38,174 nucleotides of DNA. Source: Bacillota bacterium. Lineage in GTDB: Bacteria > Bacillota > Clostridia > Clostridiales > Caloramatoraceae. Numbering within the stretch: the first letter of the stretch is position 1; every line of letters starts with the position of its first letter. The notes under the pieces were generated by a model. The model was not told the origin of the DNA. It searched no databases and was given only the letters and a program-made list of their open reading frames with translations. The position numbers and the translations under genes were made by a program. The DNA lies in the NCBI GenBank assembly GCA_023415335.1, contig JAEZLD010000022.1:1-38174 (forward strand), in the 5' to 3' direction. This document shows positions 1 through 7,917 of the stretch, piece by piece.

Positions 1-998
1 GCTTCTGTATGCCCTACAAAGAGTCCTGATTTTTCTCCCCCCACAAACAGGTTATCAATCCCTTTTACCTTCATTGTGTTGTCTCTGGGTGCCATTGATA
101 GATACCTTATTGAGTTAGCCTTGCCTCCCGAATAAGGGTCCTCAAACCTTACATTTTCAAAGCCCCGAATCTTCCTAAGCTTATCTAAAGGATAATAGCT
201 GGTCATAAGCTTCGCATGTCCTGTATCCAGCAGTACAATGTTTTCTGCAAATTCCTTTAACGCATACTGCTGGCATACCTTCACGTCCAGCTTGCCAAAG
301 TTCACATCCTCTTCAGGGACAGGAACCACCACTACCCCATCCTTATTAAGCTTATCCCTTATTTCGTCGCTTAATGAATCCTTGCTTAACTTACAGGAAC
401 CGCTCATTGCTCCGTAGCTGTCATCCTTTCTTTTTCCCTGGATATCCTCTACTCCGGCTCTTTTACTGATGCTTACCCTTGGGCCATAGGATGGGCATCT
501 TAGTATACACATGGAGCAGCCCTTTCCATATCTTAAACAGTTCCCAATTGGCCCTGTGGAGCCTGTGGTTTCAATAAAAACATCCCCCTCAACAAGACTA
601 CCATCACTAAGGTAAATACCTGTTATTGCTTTTTTATTAATCTCAATATCACTGGCTCTTGACTCAAAGAGTATTGTTATGCCCATTTTAATCAGATAAC
701 GCCTTACCTCTGCTTCTATTTTTAAAACATTATAAAGGGAGGCATGGCTGTGCCCAGGGAAGTCTACATCTGTATGGGTTGAGCATCTGTCAGTTATCTC
801 AAACAGCTCTCCTCCACCTAATGCAATCATTTCCTCTGCTGCAGTATATCTTCCATTATTGCGCATTATACCGCCTACATTACCAAGCCCCAGGAGCATA
901 TCCGTTCTTTCAAGCAATGTTACCTCAGCACCACATTTAACAGCTTCAAGTGCAGCAGAGCAGCCTGCCCAGCCTCCACCTATTACAACAACCTTCAT
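1..998 (-). CDS. FAD-dependent oxidoreductase, GidA/FixC-like (3' end cut by window)
   Basis: This is a flavoprotein whose first 332 codons are visible; the C-terminus lies outside the window. The N-terminus carries a Rossmann dinucleotide-binding motif (residues 1-16, GGGWAG at 7-12) followed about 14 residues later by an acidic residue in LLERTD, as expected for FAD binding. A cysteine cluster C161-x2-C164-x3-C168 sits mid-protein and could bind a metal or an Fe-S cluster. Further on is a GGEKSG-type segment that in this superfamily contacts FAD. The ATG overlaps the TGA of the upstream reductase-like gene by four bases (ATGA), so the two are translationally coupled and probably form one redox unit. 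The substrate is unknown. The family call is firm; GidA- or FixC-like is the nearest description. Confidence 0.8.
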   Translation of the reverse strand, partial: MKVVVIGGGWAGCSAALEAVKCGAEVTLLERTDMLLGLGNVGGIMRNNGRYTAAEEMIALGGGELFEITDRCSTHTDVDFPGHSHASLYNVLKIEAEVRRYLIKMGITILFESRASDIEINKKAITGIYLSDGSLVEGDVFIETTGSTGPIGNCLRYGKGCSMCILRCPSYGPRVSISKRAGVEDIQGKRKDDSYGAMSGSCKLSKDSLSDEIRDKLNKDGVVVVPVPEEDVNFGKLDVKVCQQYALKEFAENIVLLDTGHAKLMTSYYPLDKLRKIRGFENVRFEDPYSGGKANSIRYLSMAPRDNTMKVKGIDNLFVGGEKSGLFVGHTE

Positions 999-1984
999 TC
1001 TACTTCCCCCTCCTTAAGAAATACCTCCATTGGATTATACTGCTGTTTGCAGGATTTAATATGCTTATTTCTGCTGCCTTCCATGCTGCAGCTTCCACAT
1101 ATTCCTTCCCCGCAGCACATGGTACTGTTATTAACTGTTGCAAAGCTCATGCTTGGATTTATTTCATTTATAAGGCTTATGATTTTCCTATAAAAATCAT
1201 CACTTCCAGCACATAGTGTTGTCTTAAAAGGAAGCCTTTCAATAAGTAATCGGATATCCTTTTCACCAGAGGGCTTAAAGTCCCCGTTTATCTCGCAGAG
1301 GCTTGTATCCTGTACAATACAGCCTAAGGCTTCGTAATACTTTTTAGAGAAATTTTGATCACTTCTACCCTTATCTAAAAGCACATATACCTGGTTCCCC
1401 TTTTTAATAAGTTTCTTTGCAGCCATAACTCCGGGAGCTGCTGCAGCACCCCTTGCTATTATAAGCACATTAGAACCCTTTAACCCTGATAAAAACCTTT
1501 GCCCCTGTATTCCATTCCAATATGGACCTTTGACCATTATTTCTCTTTCACATTCACACAAAGCTTTTGTCTTAACTCCATATATTTTTATTACAACCCG
1601 GATAATATTTCTTACAGTATCACTCAGCATGACAGATATGGGAGTACTGAATGCATCTGAATCCCCAGGCTTCTTTAAAAACACAAATGCTCCCATACTA
1701 TTAAGCTCTCTGGCCAGATATTTGGATACCTTTATATCAAGCTGTAGAAGGTCCTCTCGTATATACTTCTTTTCTTCAATAACATAACCATGATATTGTC
1801 TGATTTTTTTTGCCTTGTTATCATTCCATGTAAATTCCTGATATATGCATATACCTTTCCAGTCAAGGCAGTCACAAAAGCATTTGCCATGTAGCTGGGA
1901 GCATATGATACATTCACCCTTTTCAGCAAGTATGCATGGACAAAATTCTGAGCCAGAGTCTATGCAGTCTACATATTTGTACAA
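995..1984 (-). CDS. Sulfide/dihydroorotate dehydrogenase-like FAD/NAD-binding protein with cysteine-rich N-terminus
   Basis: A 329-residue electron-transfer protein. The N-terminus is packed with cysteines (C7, C15, C17, C25, C28, C35, C37, C39, C46), which suggests one or two Fe-S clusters or a metal site. The middle resembles a ferredoxin-reductase/PyrK-type NAD-binding module, with the glycine-rich stretch LIIARGAAAAPG. The C-terminus has CCGEGICGSC, reminiscent of the cysteine signature of PyrK-like subunits. The start is TTG at 1982-1984, chosen because AAGGAGGG sits eight bases upstream and the overlapping ATG frame stops at once. It overlaps the following FAD oxidoreductase gene by four bases, so the pair probably shuttles electrons between NAD(P)H and an unknown acceptor. 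Substrate assignment would be guesswork. Confidence 0.75.
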   Translation of the reverse strand: MYKYVDCIDSGSEFCPCILAEKGECIICSQLHGKCFCDCLDWKGICIYQEFTWNDNKAKKIRQYHGYVIEEKKYIREDLLQLDIKVSKYLARELNSMGAFVFLKKPGDSDAFSTPISVMLSDTVRNIIRVVIKIYGVKTKALCECEREIMVKGPYWNGIQGQRFLSGLKGSNVLIIARGAAAAPGVMAAKKLIKKGNQVYVLLDKGRSDQNFSKKYYEALGCIVQDTSLCEINGDFKPSGEKDIRLLIERLPFKTTLCAGSDDFYRKIISLINEINPSMSFATVNNSTMCCGEGICGSCSMEGSRNKHIKSCKQQYNPMEVFLKEGEVE

Positions 1985-1989
1985 TCGCC

Positions 1990-2070
1990 CATCCCTCCTT
2001 CAATGAGAACACCTCTCTTCCGCTGCATCAATGCCTAAGCCCACCTTAAGCCGCAGGACGAAGAGGTATA
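1990..2070 (-). promoter_or_regulatory. Possible structured 5' leader of the redox operon
   Basis: On the minus strand the 80 bases before the TTG start can fold into a long imperfect helix. CCTCTTC near 2065 pairs with GAA-GAGG near 2025, with a second segment CTGC/GCAG inside. The loop contains the tandem near-repeat GGCTTAAGG / GGCTTAGGC. The helix lies just upstream of the ribosome binding site. I cannot match it to a riboswitch class I know. It could be a cis-regulatory RNA or a fortuitous hairpin. Confidence 0.3.
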
Positions 2071-2186
2071 CATTAGGTTATTCAATGGGGAAGGCTTATG
2101 TTACTGTGAAAATATTTGCCTTCAAACATTATGTTTCTTTTATGTTATTTTTAGGTAGCACGTCATCTTAAAAGCACAAAGTAATA

Positions 2187-2206
2187 GCCTCCCCTAAAGA
2201 GAAGGC
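2187..2206 (-). terminator. Weak hairpin after dacB
   Basis: An 8-bp stem with G-T pairs (GCCTTCTC / GGGGAGGC on the minus strand) and a TTTA loop lies about 50 bases downstream of the dacB stop. The following T-tract is poor, so termination here is uncertain. Confidence 0.3.
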
Positions 2207-2257
2207 CATTCTAAAACTATTTTTAAAGTATATACCTATCCTTGCACTTTATACTTT

Positions 2258-3373
2258 TTAAAATTTAAAGAAAGCATTATATATACTATCGGTCAGATTA
2301 CTGCATCGTTTTACCGTACGGTCACTATACAGTATATATTTTGCCTCCTGTATGTTATTAATGTTGACTACAATGCTTCCAACAGGTTCATTTTCCGTAA
2401 TAGGAGTAAACATTACTGATGGAACATATATTTGTATCTTTACATTATCCTTTTCACCTTCCTTTATTGGAAGGTATAGGTCACTGTTTATTTTCCCCAG
2501 TATATAGCTGTTTTTCCCGCCATAAACACATATTTTTTTTATACAGTCACCCTTATCATAAAGCTTAATAAAATCATAGGTTTTGTTAGCATAATTCATA
2601 AGGGTTTCAGCATCCTGCCATCTATCGCTGCTGTTTAAAACCACACATATATATCTTCCGTAAGGATGCTTTACAGAGGCCACCAGACACTTACCTGCAT
2701 TCCCTGTAAATCCAGTTTTTACCCCATCGGAATTATCTATCCGGTATAAGAATTTATTTATATTTCTATAGCTTCTATTAAATTTACCAGTCGTACCGCT
2801 GTCAGTCTCCCTGGTAGATACTATCCTTGCAAAGGTTTCATTGTTCATTGCATAGGCAGTAAGCCTTGCAAGGTTCTGGGCTGTTGTGAAATGATCCGAT
2901 GCATCAAGTCCATGAGGAGTAGCAAAGCTTGTGTTATATGCCCCAAGCTCCATAGCTTTGTCATTCATGAGCTTAACAAAGTTTTGAACTGTGCCTCCTA
3001 TCATCTCAGCTATGGCAATAGCTGCATCATTTCCGGACCTTAGCATTAAACCATAAAGTAATTCCTCCAGGGTGATTTTTTCATTTTCCTTTAATCCTGC
3101 AGAGGAGCCATGTACAGAAGCAGCTTTTTTGGAGATGGTGGTGGTATCACCAAGATTCCCCTTTTCTATGGCTACAATTGCTGTTATTATTTTTGTAGTG
3201 CTTGCCATTGCCAGTATCTTATCAGAATTCTTCTCATATAATATTCTTCCTGATAACTGGTCAATGAGCACACATGATACACAATGAAGCTTTAGAGCTT
3301 CTGCAGAGGGAGCATAGCTGAAGCTACAGAGGCATAAAGCAGCCAAAAGCAGACATATAATTCTTAGCTTCAT
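2258..3373 (-). CDS. dacB: D-alanyl-D-alanine carboxypeptidase, DacB-like (peptidase S11)
   Basis: A 371-residue penicillin-binding carboxypeptidase that would trim the terminal D-alanine from peptidoglycan side chains outside the membrane. A signal peptide is visible (basic MKLR, hydrophobic to about residue 20, Ala-rich cleavage region). The three active-site motifs are intact and ordered: S58-T-T-K61 with nucleophile Ser58, S113-G-N115, and K219-T-G221. The C-terminal ~100 residues match the small accessory domain of the S11 family. It lies downstream of scpA, scpB, DUF2953 and gerW, an arrangement like the B. subtilis scpA-scpB-ypuI-dacB region, which favours a role in spore cortex maturation. 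A second S11 enzyme, dacF, is encoded 3 kb away. Confidence 0.85.
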   Translation of the reverse strand: MKLRIICLLLAALCLCSFSYAPSAEALKLHCVSCVLIDQLSGRILYEKNSDKILAMASTTKIITAIVAIEKGNLGDTTTISKKAASVHGSSAGLKENEKITLEELLYGLMLRSGNDAAIAIAEMIGGTVQNFVKLMNDKAMELGAYNTSFATPHGLDASDHFTTAQNLARLTAYAMNNETFARIVSTRETDSGTTGKFNRSYRNINKFLYRIDNSDGVKTGFTGNAGKCLVASVKHPYGRYICVVLNSSDRWQDAETLMNYANKTYDFIKLYDKGDCIKKICVYGGKNSYILGKINSDLYLPIKEGEKDNVKIQIYVPSVMFTPITENEPVGSIVVNINNIQEAKYILYSDRTVKRCSNLTDSIYNAFFKF

Positions 3374-3393
3374 AATTACCCCTCCTTTTCAAA

Positions 3394-3834
3394 TCAGGAC
3401 TCTGTATCAGCAGGGCAATTACGCTCCCCTTCCCCTGTTTCATCCTTTGAAAACATCTTTTTGAGTTCCTTTACATAGTCTGGAATATTGTTTATTATCC
3501 TTTCAAGAGAAGTATCCTGGTTTAAAGGAAGCAGTTTAATTGTATCCTTTTTTATTACAAGAAATGCCACAGGCTGCAGTGACATTCCTGCTCCGCTGCC
3601 GCCACCAAATGGATAGTCACCGCCACCGCTTCCTTCCTTACTGCTATCTTCAGCTGCATTATCAAATTCAGCACCTCCAGATGCAAAGCCTATGGAAACT
3701 CTCGATATGGGTATAATTGTACTTCCATCTGACGCCAGCACTGCCTCACCCACAATCGTGTTTACATCAATCATTTCCTTAATACTATCCATTGTAGTTC
3801 TCATTAAGCTTTCTATGGGATGTTCTGCCATCAT
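3394..3834 (-). CDS. gerW: GerW family sporulation protein (YtfJ)
   Basis: A 146-residue protein of the YtfJ/GerW family. The N-terminal HPIESLMRTTMDSIKEMIDV and the core IPISRVSIGFASGG are characteristic. A glycine-rich linker at about residues 68-82 precedes a second conserved strand (SLQPVAFLVI). In Bacillus, GerW is a spore protein needed for the normal germinant response. Two adjacent ATG codons (3832-3834 and 3829-3831) can start it, and the ribosome binding site does not clearly decide between them. The start overlaps the end of the DUF2953 gene by about 50 bases in another frame, so the two are co-expressed. Confidence 0.87.
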   Translation of the reverse strand: MMAEHPIESLMRTTMDSIKEMIDVNTIVGEAVLASDGSTIIPISRVSIGFASGGAEFDNAAEDSSKEGSGGGDYPFGGGSGAGMSLQPVAFLVIKKDTIKLLPLNQDTSLERIINNIPDYVKELKKMFSKDETGEGERNCPADTES

Positions 3835-4393
3835 TCATTCCTGCCTTTCTTTTTTGTAACTTTACTATTCTGAGCAATTTAAATATGGAAGGCATCAGGG
3901 TGAGTATTCTGAAGGATATTTCTGCCTTAATATTATAATCCAGTGTCCTTTTTTTTAATTCAGGCTTTATAATATAACATCTCTTATATCTTTTGAATCC
4001 CTTACACAGTTCCTGGTCAAGGATGTATATAAAACTGTTAAGCACCCCATAGCTTATAGCAGTTTTGTCTGGTTGTGAAAGTCCATATACAAGCCTTAGC
4101 CTTAAGTCAACCTGAAGCCTTGACAGGAGAACCTTCATAATTTTTTTTATTTTTCCGAGTATTGATAGAAAATTTTTTTTATCTTGAAATAGTTTTTTCA
4201 AAGTACTTATATTATACTTAGAAGGCTCTCTCCTTCCATGTTCATCTTTAGTTTTATCAACTATGGTTATTTTTATAAGTCTAAATAAAACCATTCTTAT
4301 ATGAATTCTATTATATGAAGCCTCAATTACAATAGTTATTCTTATTATTAGAAATAACATCAATATGGTCAGCAGTAAAATAATATAAAACAT
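3785..4393 (-). CDS. DUF2953 domain-containing membrane-associated protein
   Basis: A 202-residue protein with one N-terminal hydrophobic segment (about residues 1-22) followed by a basic, Lys/Arg-rich body. The pattern LRLRLVYGLSQPDKTAISYG at about residues 97-116 is typical of DUF2953. The family is found in spore formers next to gerW (ytfJ) and has no established biochemical role; a link to sporulation or the envelope is inferred from that neighbourhood. GAGGTG lies six bases before the ATG. A terminator hairpin overlapping the end of scpB sits immediately upstream, so expression may be reduced relative to scpAB or driven by another promoter. Its 3' end overlaps gerW by 50 bases. Confidence 0.7.
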   Translation of the reverse strand: MFYIILLLTILMLFLIIRITIVIEASYNRIHIRMVLFRLIKITIVDKTKDEHGRREPSKYNISTLKKLFQDKKNFLSILGKIKKIMKVLLSRLQVDLRLRLVYGLSQPDKTAISYGVLNSFIYILDQELCKGFKRYKRCYIIKPELKKRTLDYNIKAEISFRILTLMPSIFKLLRIVKLQKRKAGMNDGRTSHRKLNENYNG

Positions 4394-4402
4394 TAAAACA
4401 CC

Positions 4403-4437
4403 TCAAAAAAAATAAAGTACAGTTTCTGTACTTTATT
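4403..4437 (-). terminator. Intrinsic terminator overlapping the scpB stop codon
   Basis: A perfect 12-bp inverted repeat (AATAAAGTACAG / CTGTACTTTATT, loop of three bases) at 4411-4437 is followed on the minus strand by a run of T residues. The distal arm includes the scpB TAA, and the T-run abuts the ribosome binding site of the DUF2953 gene. It should partly separate scpAB from DUF2953-gerW. Confidence 0.8.
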
Positions 4438-4999
4438 CTTCCTCATTTTCCATATTAAATTCAATAAGCTGGGGAAGCTCCTTTATGCTTTTAAAACCAA
4501 AATATTTAAGGAAATCCTCTGTAGTGCCATAAAGTATAGGTCTTCCAGGGGCGTCCAGCCTTCCATTCTCCTTAACAAGCTGGCACTCTACCAGAGTGGA
4601 TATTGCTCTGTCACTTCGTACTCCTCTGATTTCATCTATCTGCATTCTGGTTACAGGCTGTTTATAAGCTATTATCGATAGGGTTTCCAGCGCAGCCTGT
4701 GAAAGCGTCTGTCTTGCCCCGGGCTTTAATAGCTTTTTTATATATGTACCATACTCAGGCTTTGTTGAGAGCTGTACCTTGTTGTTAAATTCTACTATGA
4801 ATATACCTCTGTCATCATGGTCATAATCCTTATTCATTTCGTTTATAAGTACCTTTACCTGCTTTTCTTCAATGCCTATTATTTCAGCCAGTTCTCTGAT
4901 GCTCAGAGCATCCCCTGCTGCATAAAGTATTGCCTCAAGTATCCCCTTTGTACTTTCATTGTTAAAAGGTATATTTAATGTATCTAAGAAGTTTTCCAT
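4433..4999 (-). CDS. scpB: Segregation and condensation protein ScpB
   Basis: A 188-residue non-SMC subunit of the bacterial condensin, which with ScpA bridges the SMC heads. It has the two winged-helix domains of the family. The conserved block around residues 100-115 contains AALETLSIIAYKQPVTR, followed by IRGVRSD and GRPILYGTT. Length is normal. The start overlaps the end of scpA by 16 bases in a different frame, so translation of the partners is coupled. The stop codon lies inside a terminator hairpin. Confidence 0.95.
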   Translation of the reverse strand: MENFLDTLNIPFNNESTKGILEAILYAAGDALSIRELAEIIGIEEKQVKVLINEMNKDYDHDDRGIFIVEFNNKVQLSTKPEYGTYIKKLLKPGARQTLSQAALETLSIIAYKQPVTRMQIDEIRGVRSDRAISTLVECQLVKENGRLDAPGRPILYGTTEDFLKYFGFKSIKELPQLIEFNMENEEE

Positions 5000-5730
5000 A
5001 TTATCTCCTGCCCTTCAAGGACGATATCTCCAAAGCTTTCATATTGTACTACTTTTACAAACCTTTCCTTTATAAGCTCAAGAACTGCTAAAAACATAAC
5101 AATAAGCTCCATTTTAGACGATGCATTTTCAAAGAATTCCTTAAATGGTGCAGTCTTTTTAATGGTCAGTATTCTGGTAATTTCATCCATCTTATCCTCA
5201 ATTCTGTATTCATCGTAATCGATATTTTCTGGAATGACACTTCTCTCATTGTATCTGTTTTCATGTTCCTTAACTATTTTTGAAAATGCATGCATAAGCC
5301 CATCAAGAGTAATGTTTTTAAAAAATATCTCTTTATTTTCTTCAAGGTCATCAATTATTTCAGGGGGCTTAAAATATATTTCATTATTTTCCTCAATTCC
5401 CTTTAGCATATAGGCAAACTCTTTATATCTTTTATATTCAACCAGCTTCTCCACCAGCTCTGTTCTTGGGTCCTCATCTGCTGCAGTTTCATCATCCTTT
5501 TTTTTAGGAAGTAGCATTTTAGACTTGATTTCTATTAGTGTGGCAGCCATAACAAGAAACTCACTTGCAATGTCTAAGTCCAGCTCCTCCATTTCTTTAA
5601 GATAGGAGATATACTGATCTGTAATTTCGGAAATAGGTATGTTATATATATCCACCTCTGATTTTCTTATAAGATGCAAAAGCAAATCCAGAGGACCTTC
5701 AAATACGTCCAGCTTTATATTAAGTGGCAT
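4984..5730 (-). CDS. scpA: Segregation and condensation protein ScpA
   Basis: The 248-residue kleisin of the SMC-ScpA-ScpB condensin. The N-terminal helical domain that binds the SMC neck begins with the hallmark FEGPLDLLLHLIRKSEVDIYNIPI. The middle is acidic and variable, and the C-terminal winged helix that binds the SMC cap contains VMFLAVLELIKERFV. CAGGTGATAAA precedes the ATG. It follows the M50 protease gene after an 11-base gap and overlaps scpB, so the three form one operon. Confidence 0.95.
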   Translation of the reverse strand: MPLNIKLDVFEGPLDLLLHLIRKSEVDIYNIPISEITDQYISYLKEMEELDLDIASEFLVMAATLIEIKSKMLLPKKKDDETAADEDPRTELVEKLVEYKRYKEFAYMLKGIEENNEIYFKPPEIIDDLEENKEIFFKNITLDGLMHAFSKIVKEHENRYNERSVIPENIDYDEYRIEDKMDEITRILTIKKTAPFKEFFENASSKMELIVMFLAVLELIKERFVKVVQYESFGDIVLEGQEIIWKTS

Positions 5731-5741
5731 TTTATCACCTG

Positions 5742-6374
5742 CTAATGAAATAATAATACTATTTTTTCAAGAAATCCTATTACGCCCCAGATGCCACTTG
5801 AAAGTATGTCTTGTACCTTTGGGATCCAAAGAAGTAATAAAAGTATTAAGGTTCCTTTTCCTTCTATGCTGTATATAGCTTGTGCAACCTTTCCTCCAAA
5901 TAGTTCAGCAAATATTTTTGAACCGTCCAGAGGAGGTACTGGTATAAGGTTGAATATTGCAAGCATTGTATTTACATAAATCATATAAAACAAAAAGGTA
6001 TCAAGCATTGAAAATTTCACATAAAAACTTTCAGGTACGGCATGCCATACGATTATACTAATAAATGAAATAAGCAAATTAGAAAGAGGACCTGCAAGGG
6101 AGGTAAGTATTATTCCCATCCTTGGATTCTTATAATTTCTCGAGCTTATAGGTACGGGCTTTGCCCATCCAAAATGAAATACAAGAAGGCATATAAACCC
6201 TATTATATCTATATGAGCAAAAGGATTCATTGTAAGTCTTCCATACCGCTGGGGAGTATCATCTCCCTGAAGCGTAGACACGAGCCCATGGGAGTACTCA
6301 TGAATTGTAAGAGCAAAAAGAAATACAAATGCTGTTATAAGTATTTCAGTTATATCGAAGTTAAAGTTAAACAT
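5742..6374 (-). CDS. Site-2 protease family membrane metalloprotease (M50, YwhC-like)
   Basis: A 210-residue polytopic protein with the zinc-binding HEYSH motif at residues 25-29 and the second metal motif LIPVPPLDGSKI with D150-G151, the signature of M50B intramembrane proteases. A conserved NPFAHID segment follows the first motif. About five hydrophobic segments fit the family. The frame opens three codons earlier at a TTG (6383), but GGAGG stands ten bases from the ATG at 6374 and almost touches the TTG, so the ATG is preferred. It is the first gene of the scpAB operon. The substrate is unknown. This compact YwhC type is not SpoIVFB or RseP, since no PDZ domain is present. Confidence 0.82.
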   Translation of the reverse strand: MFNFNFDITEILITAFVFLFALTIHEYSHGLVSTLQGDDTPQRYGRLTMNPFAHIDIIGFICLLVFHFGWAKPVPISSRNYKNPRMGIILTSLAGPLSNLLISFISIIVWHAVPESFYVKFSMLDTFLFYMIYVNTMLAIFNLIPVPPLDGSKIFAELFGGKVAQAIYSIEGKGTLILLLLLWIPKVQDILSSGIWGVIGFLEKIVLLFH

Positions 6375-6421
6375 ATTAAGCAAACCTCCAAAAAATAATG
6401 ACCAGTTAACAAACTAGTGGT

Positions 6422-6427
6422 ATTATA
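6422..6427 (-). promoter_or_regulatory. Extended -10 element (proximal promoter of the M50-scpAB operon)
   Basis: The minus strand reads TGTTATAAT about 50 bases before the start of the protease gene, an extended -10 (TGn-TATAAT) with no strong -35. It is the nearer of two tandem sites of the same kind. Confidence 0.5.
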
Positions 6428-6461
6428 ACACAATTATTAGCAATAGTTCCACTGCCTGTTT

Positions 6462-6470
6462 TATTATACC
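6462..6470 (-). promoter_or_regulatory. Extended -10 element (distal promoter of the M50-scpAB operon)
   Basis: The minus strand reads TGGTATAAT, a perfect extended -10, about 40 bases upstream of the proximal site. Tandem housekeeping promoters would give steady expression of scpAB. Confidence 0.45.
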
Positions 6471-6528
6471 ATTTAAAAGAGAATTACTAAACTGTTCTTA
6501 TTTAAAGTTAGTATTTTATTTACATACA

Positions 6529-6562
6529 TAAAAAACAGGTGGAGCAGCATTTGTTCCACCTA
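6529..6562 (-). terminator. Intrinsic terminator of dacF
   Basis: A 10-bp stem with one G-T pair, AGGTGGAACA-type arms at 6538-6547 and 6553-6562, overlaps the dacF TAG. On the minus strand it is followed by TTTTTT. Confidence 0.8.
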
Positions 6563-7726
6563 TTTGTCAACATGCAGAAGAAGCTTAAAGGATTTATTTA
6601 GTATATATCCAAATGACATCTTCTTAACTGGTCCATCTACCACAAGCTTTACCTGATTATAGGTCTTGTCACCATCTACAGCTTTAATAACACCTATCTG
6701 ATCCCCAGATTTAAGCGGCAGCTTTAAATTGCTATATATCTCAACCTGTTTTTCTATATTAGCTTTAGTACCTTTTTCTAAAATAACGTCAAGCTCTTCC
6801 CCCGCTCTGATGGTAATCTTTTCAGGCACTGCTTTATGAAGAGAAATCTCTCCTACTGGCTCATCCTTGTCAACCAGCTTTATACTTTCATACTTAGCAA
6901 AGCCATAATCAAGCAGCTTTCCTGCCTGTTCATTTCTTGACTGCCATGTAGGTGCACCCATAATTATAGAAATAAACCTTATATTGTTTCTTTTTGCAGT
7001 TGCAGAAATGCAATACATGGATTCCTTTATAAATCCAGTTTTGAGTCCATCACAGCCATTATAGCTTCGCAGCATTTTATTTCTGTTTACAAGTGTAAAG
7101 GGTGACAATCTTCCTTCTGTAATAGTTTCCATCCAGATAGTAGTATATTTTAATATCTGACTATGCTTTAAAAGCTCTCTGGACATAATTGCCAGATCAT
7201 GTGCAGAGGTATAATGATTGTCTGGATAAAGACCAGTACAGTTAGAAAAATGCGTATCATTACAACCAAGCTCCTTTGCCCTGGCATTCATTTTCTCAAC
7301 AAATACCTCTTCTGTGCCGCCGTAATGCTCAGCCAGAGCTATTGCAGCGTCATTGGCGGACTCTATGCATACTCCCTTTAGAAGCTCCTCAATGGTTCTA
7401 ATCTCTCCTGTTTCAAGATACATGGTACTTCCGCCCATGGATTTGGCCCTGGCGCTGCAGGTAACCTTGTCATTAAGTGACATGGTTCCATTTTCTACAG
7501 CTTCCATAATAAGCAGTGTTGTCATTACCTTTGTTACACTTGCTGGAGGAAGCTTATCATGGGAGTTAAATTCATAAATGATATTACCAGTTGTAAATTC
7601 CATAAGCAGTGCAGACCTGCAGTCTAGCTTCATATTGTCATTTGAAGGCTGTGCGTAGGCCCATATATAAGCAGGGAATGAAAGAAGTATTGTAAGTACT
7701 AACAGCATCGACAATAGTCTTTTCAT
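6560..7726 (-). CDS. dacF: D-alanyl-D-alanine carboxypeptidase DacF-like (peptidase S11)
   Basis: A 388-residue S11 carboxypeptidase with an N-terminal signal sequence. The motifs are S63-V-T-K66 (nucleophile Ser63), S123-A-N125 and K229-T-G231, followed by the C-terminal beta-rich domain of PBP5-like enzymes (from about residue 285, VPEKITIRAGEELDVIL). Two ATG codons lie six bases apart. GGGAGG is seven bases from the second (7726) and only one from the first, so the second is used here. DacF in Bacillus is made in the forespore under SigF/SigG, and the neighbouring sporulation genes fit that. A GGTAAAATA element upstream is a possible SigF-type -10, but I see no convincing -35. Confidence 0.85.
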   Translation of the reverse strand: MKRLLSMLLVLTILLSFPAYIWAYAQPSNDNMKLDCRSALLMEFTTGNIIYEFNSHDKLPPASVTKVMTTLLIMEAVENGTMSLNDKVTCSARAKSMGGSTMYLETGEIRTIEELLKGVCIESANDAAIALAEHYGGTEEVFVEKMNARAKELGCNDTHFSNCTGLYPDNHYTSAHDLAIMSRELLKHSQILKYTTIWMETITEGRLSPFTLVNRNKMLRSYNGCDGLKTGFIKESMYCISATAKRNNIRFISIIMGAPTWQSRNEQAGKLLDYGFAKYESIKLVDKDEPVGEISLHKAVPEKITIRAGEELDVILEKGTKANIEKQVEIYSNLKLPLKSGDQIGVIKAVDGDKTYNQVKLVVDGPVKKMSFGYILNKSFKLLLHVDK

Positions 7727-7873
7727 TGCCATGCCTCCCTTCAGTACATATTATTATTAATATTTTACCTGCTTATATAAATAATTATGTAAACCTACTT
7801 AATCCTTTATAGAAATATATTTCAATATATGGTTTATTTTATTAATAAAGCTCCGGTAATAATTTGCATAACA

Positions 7874-7899
7874 AAGGGGCGGTAGCAAGTCCGCCCCTT
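7874..7899 (-). terminator. Terminator-like hairpin after pyrimidine-nucleoside phosphorylase
   Basis: A perfect 9-bp G/C-rich stem AAGGGGCGG / CCGCCCCTT with an 8-base loop begins about 20 bases past the pdp stop. The T-tract on the minus strand is short (TTTGTTATG). On the plus strand it is also followed by A/T-rich sequence. Confidence 0.65.
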
Positions 7900-7917
7900 A
7901 TATTTTAACATAAAACT

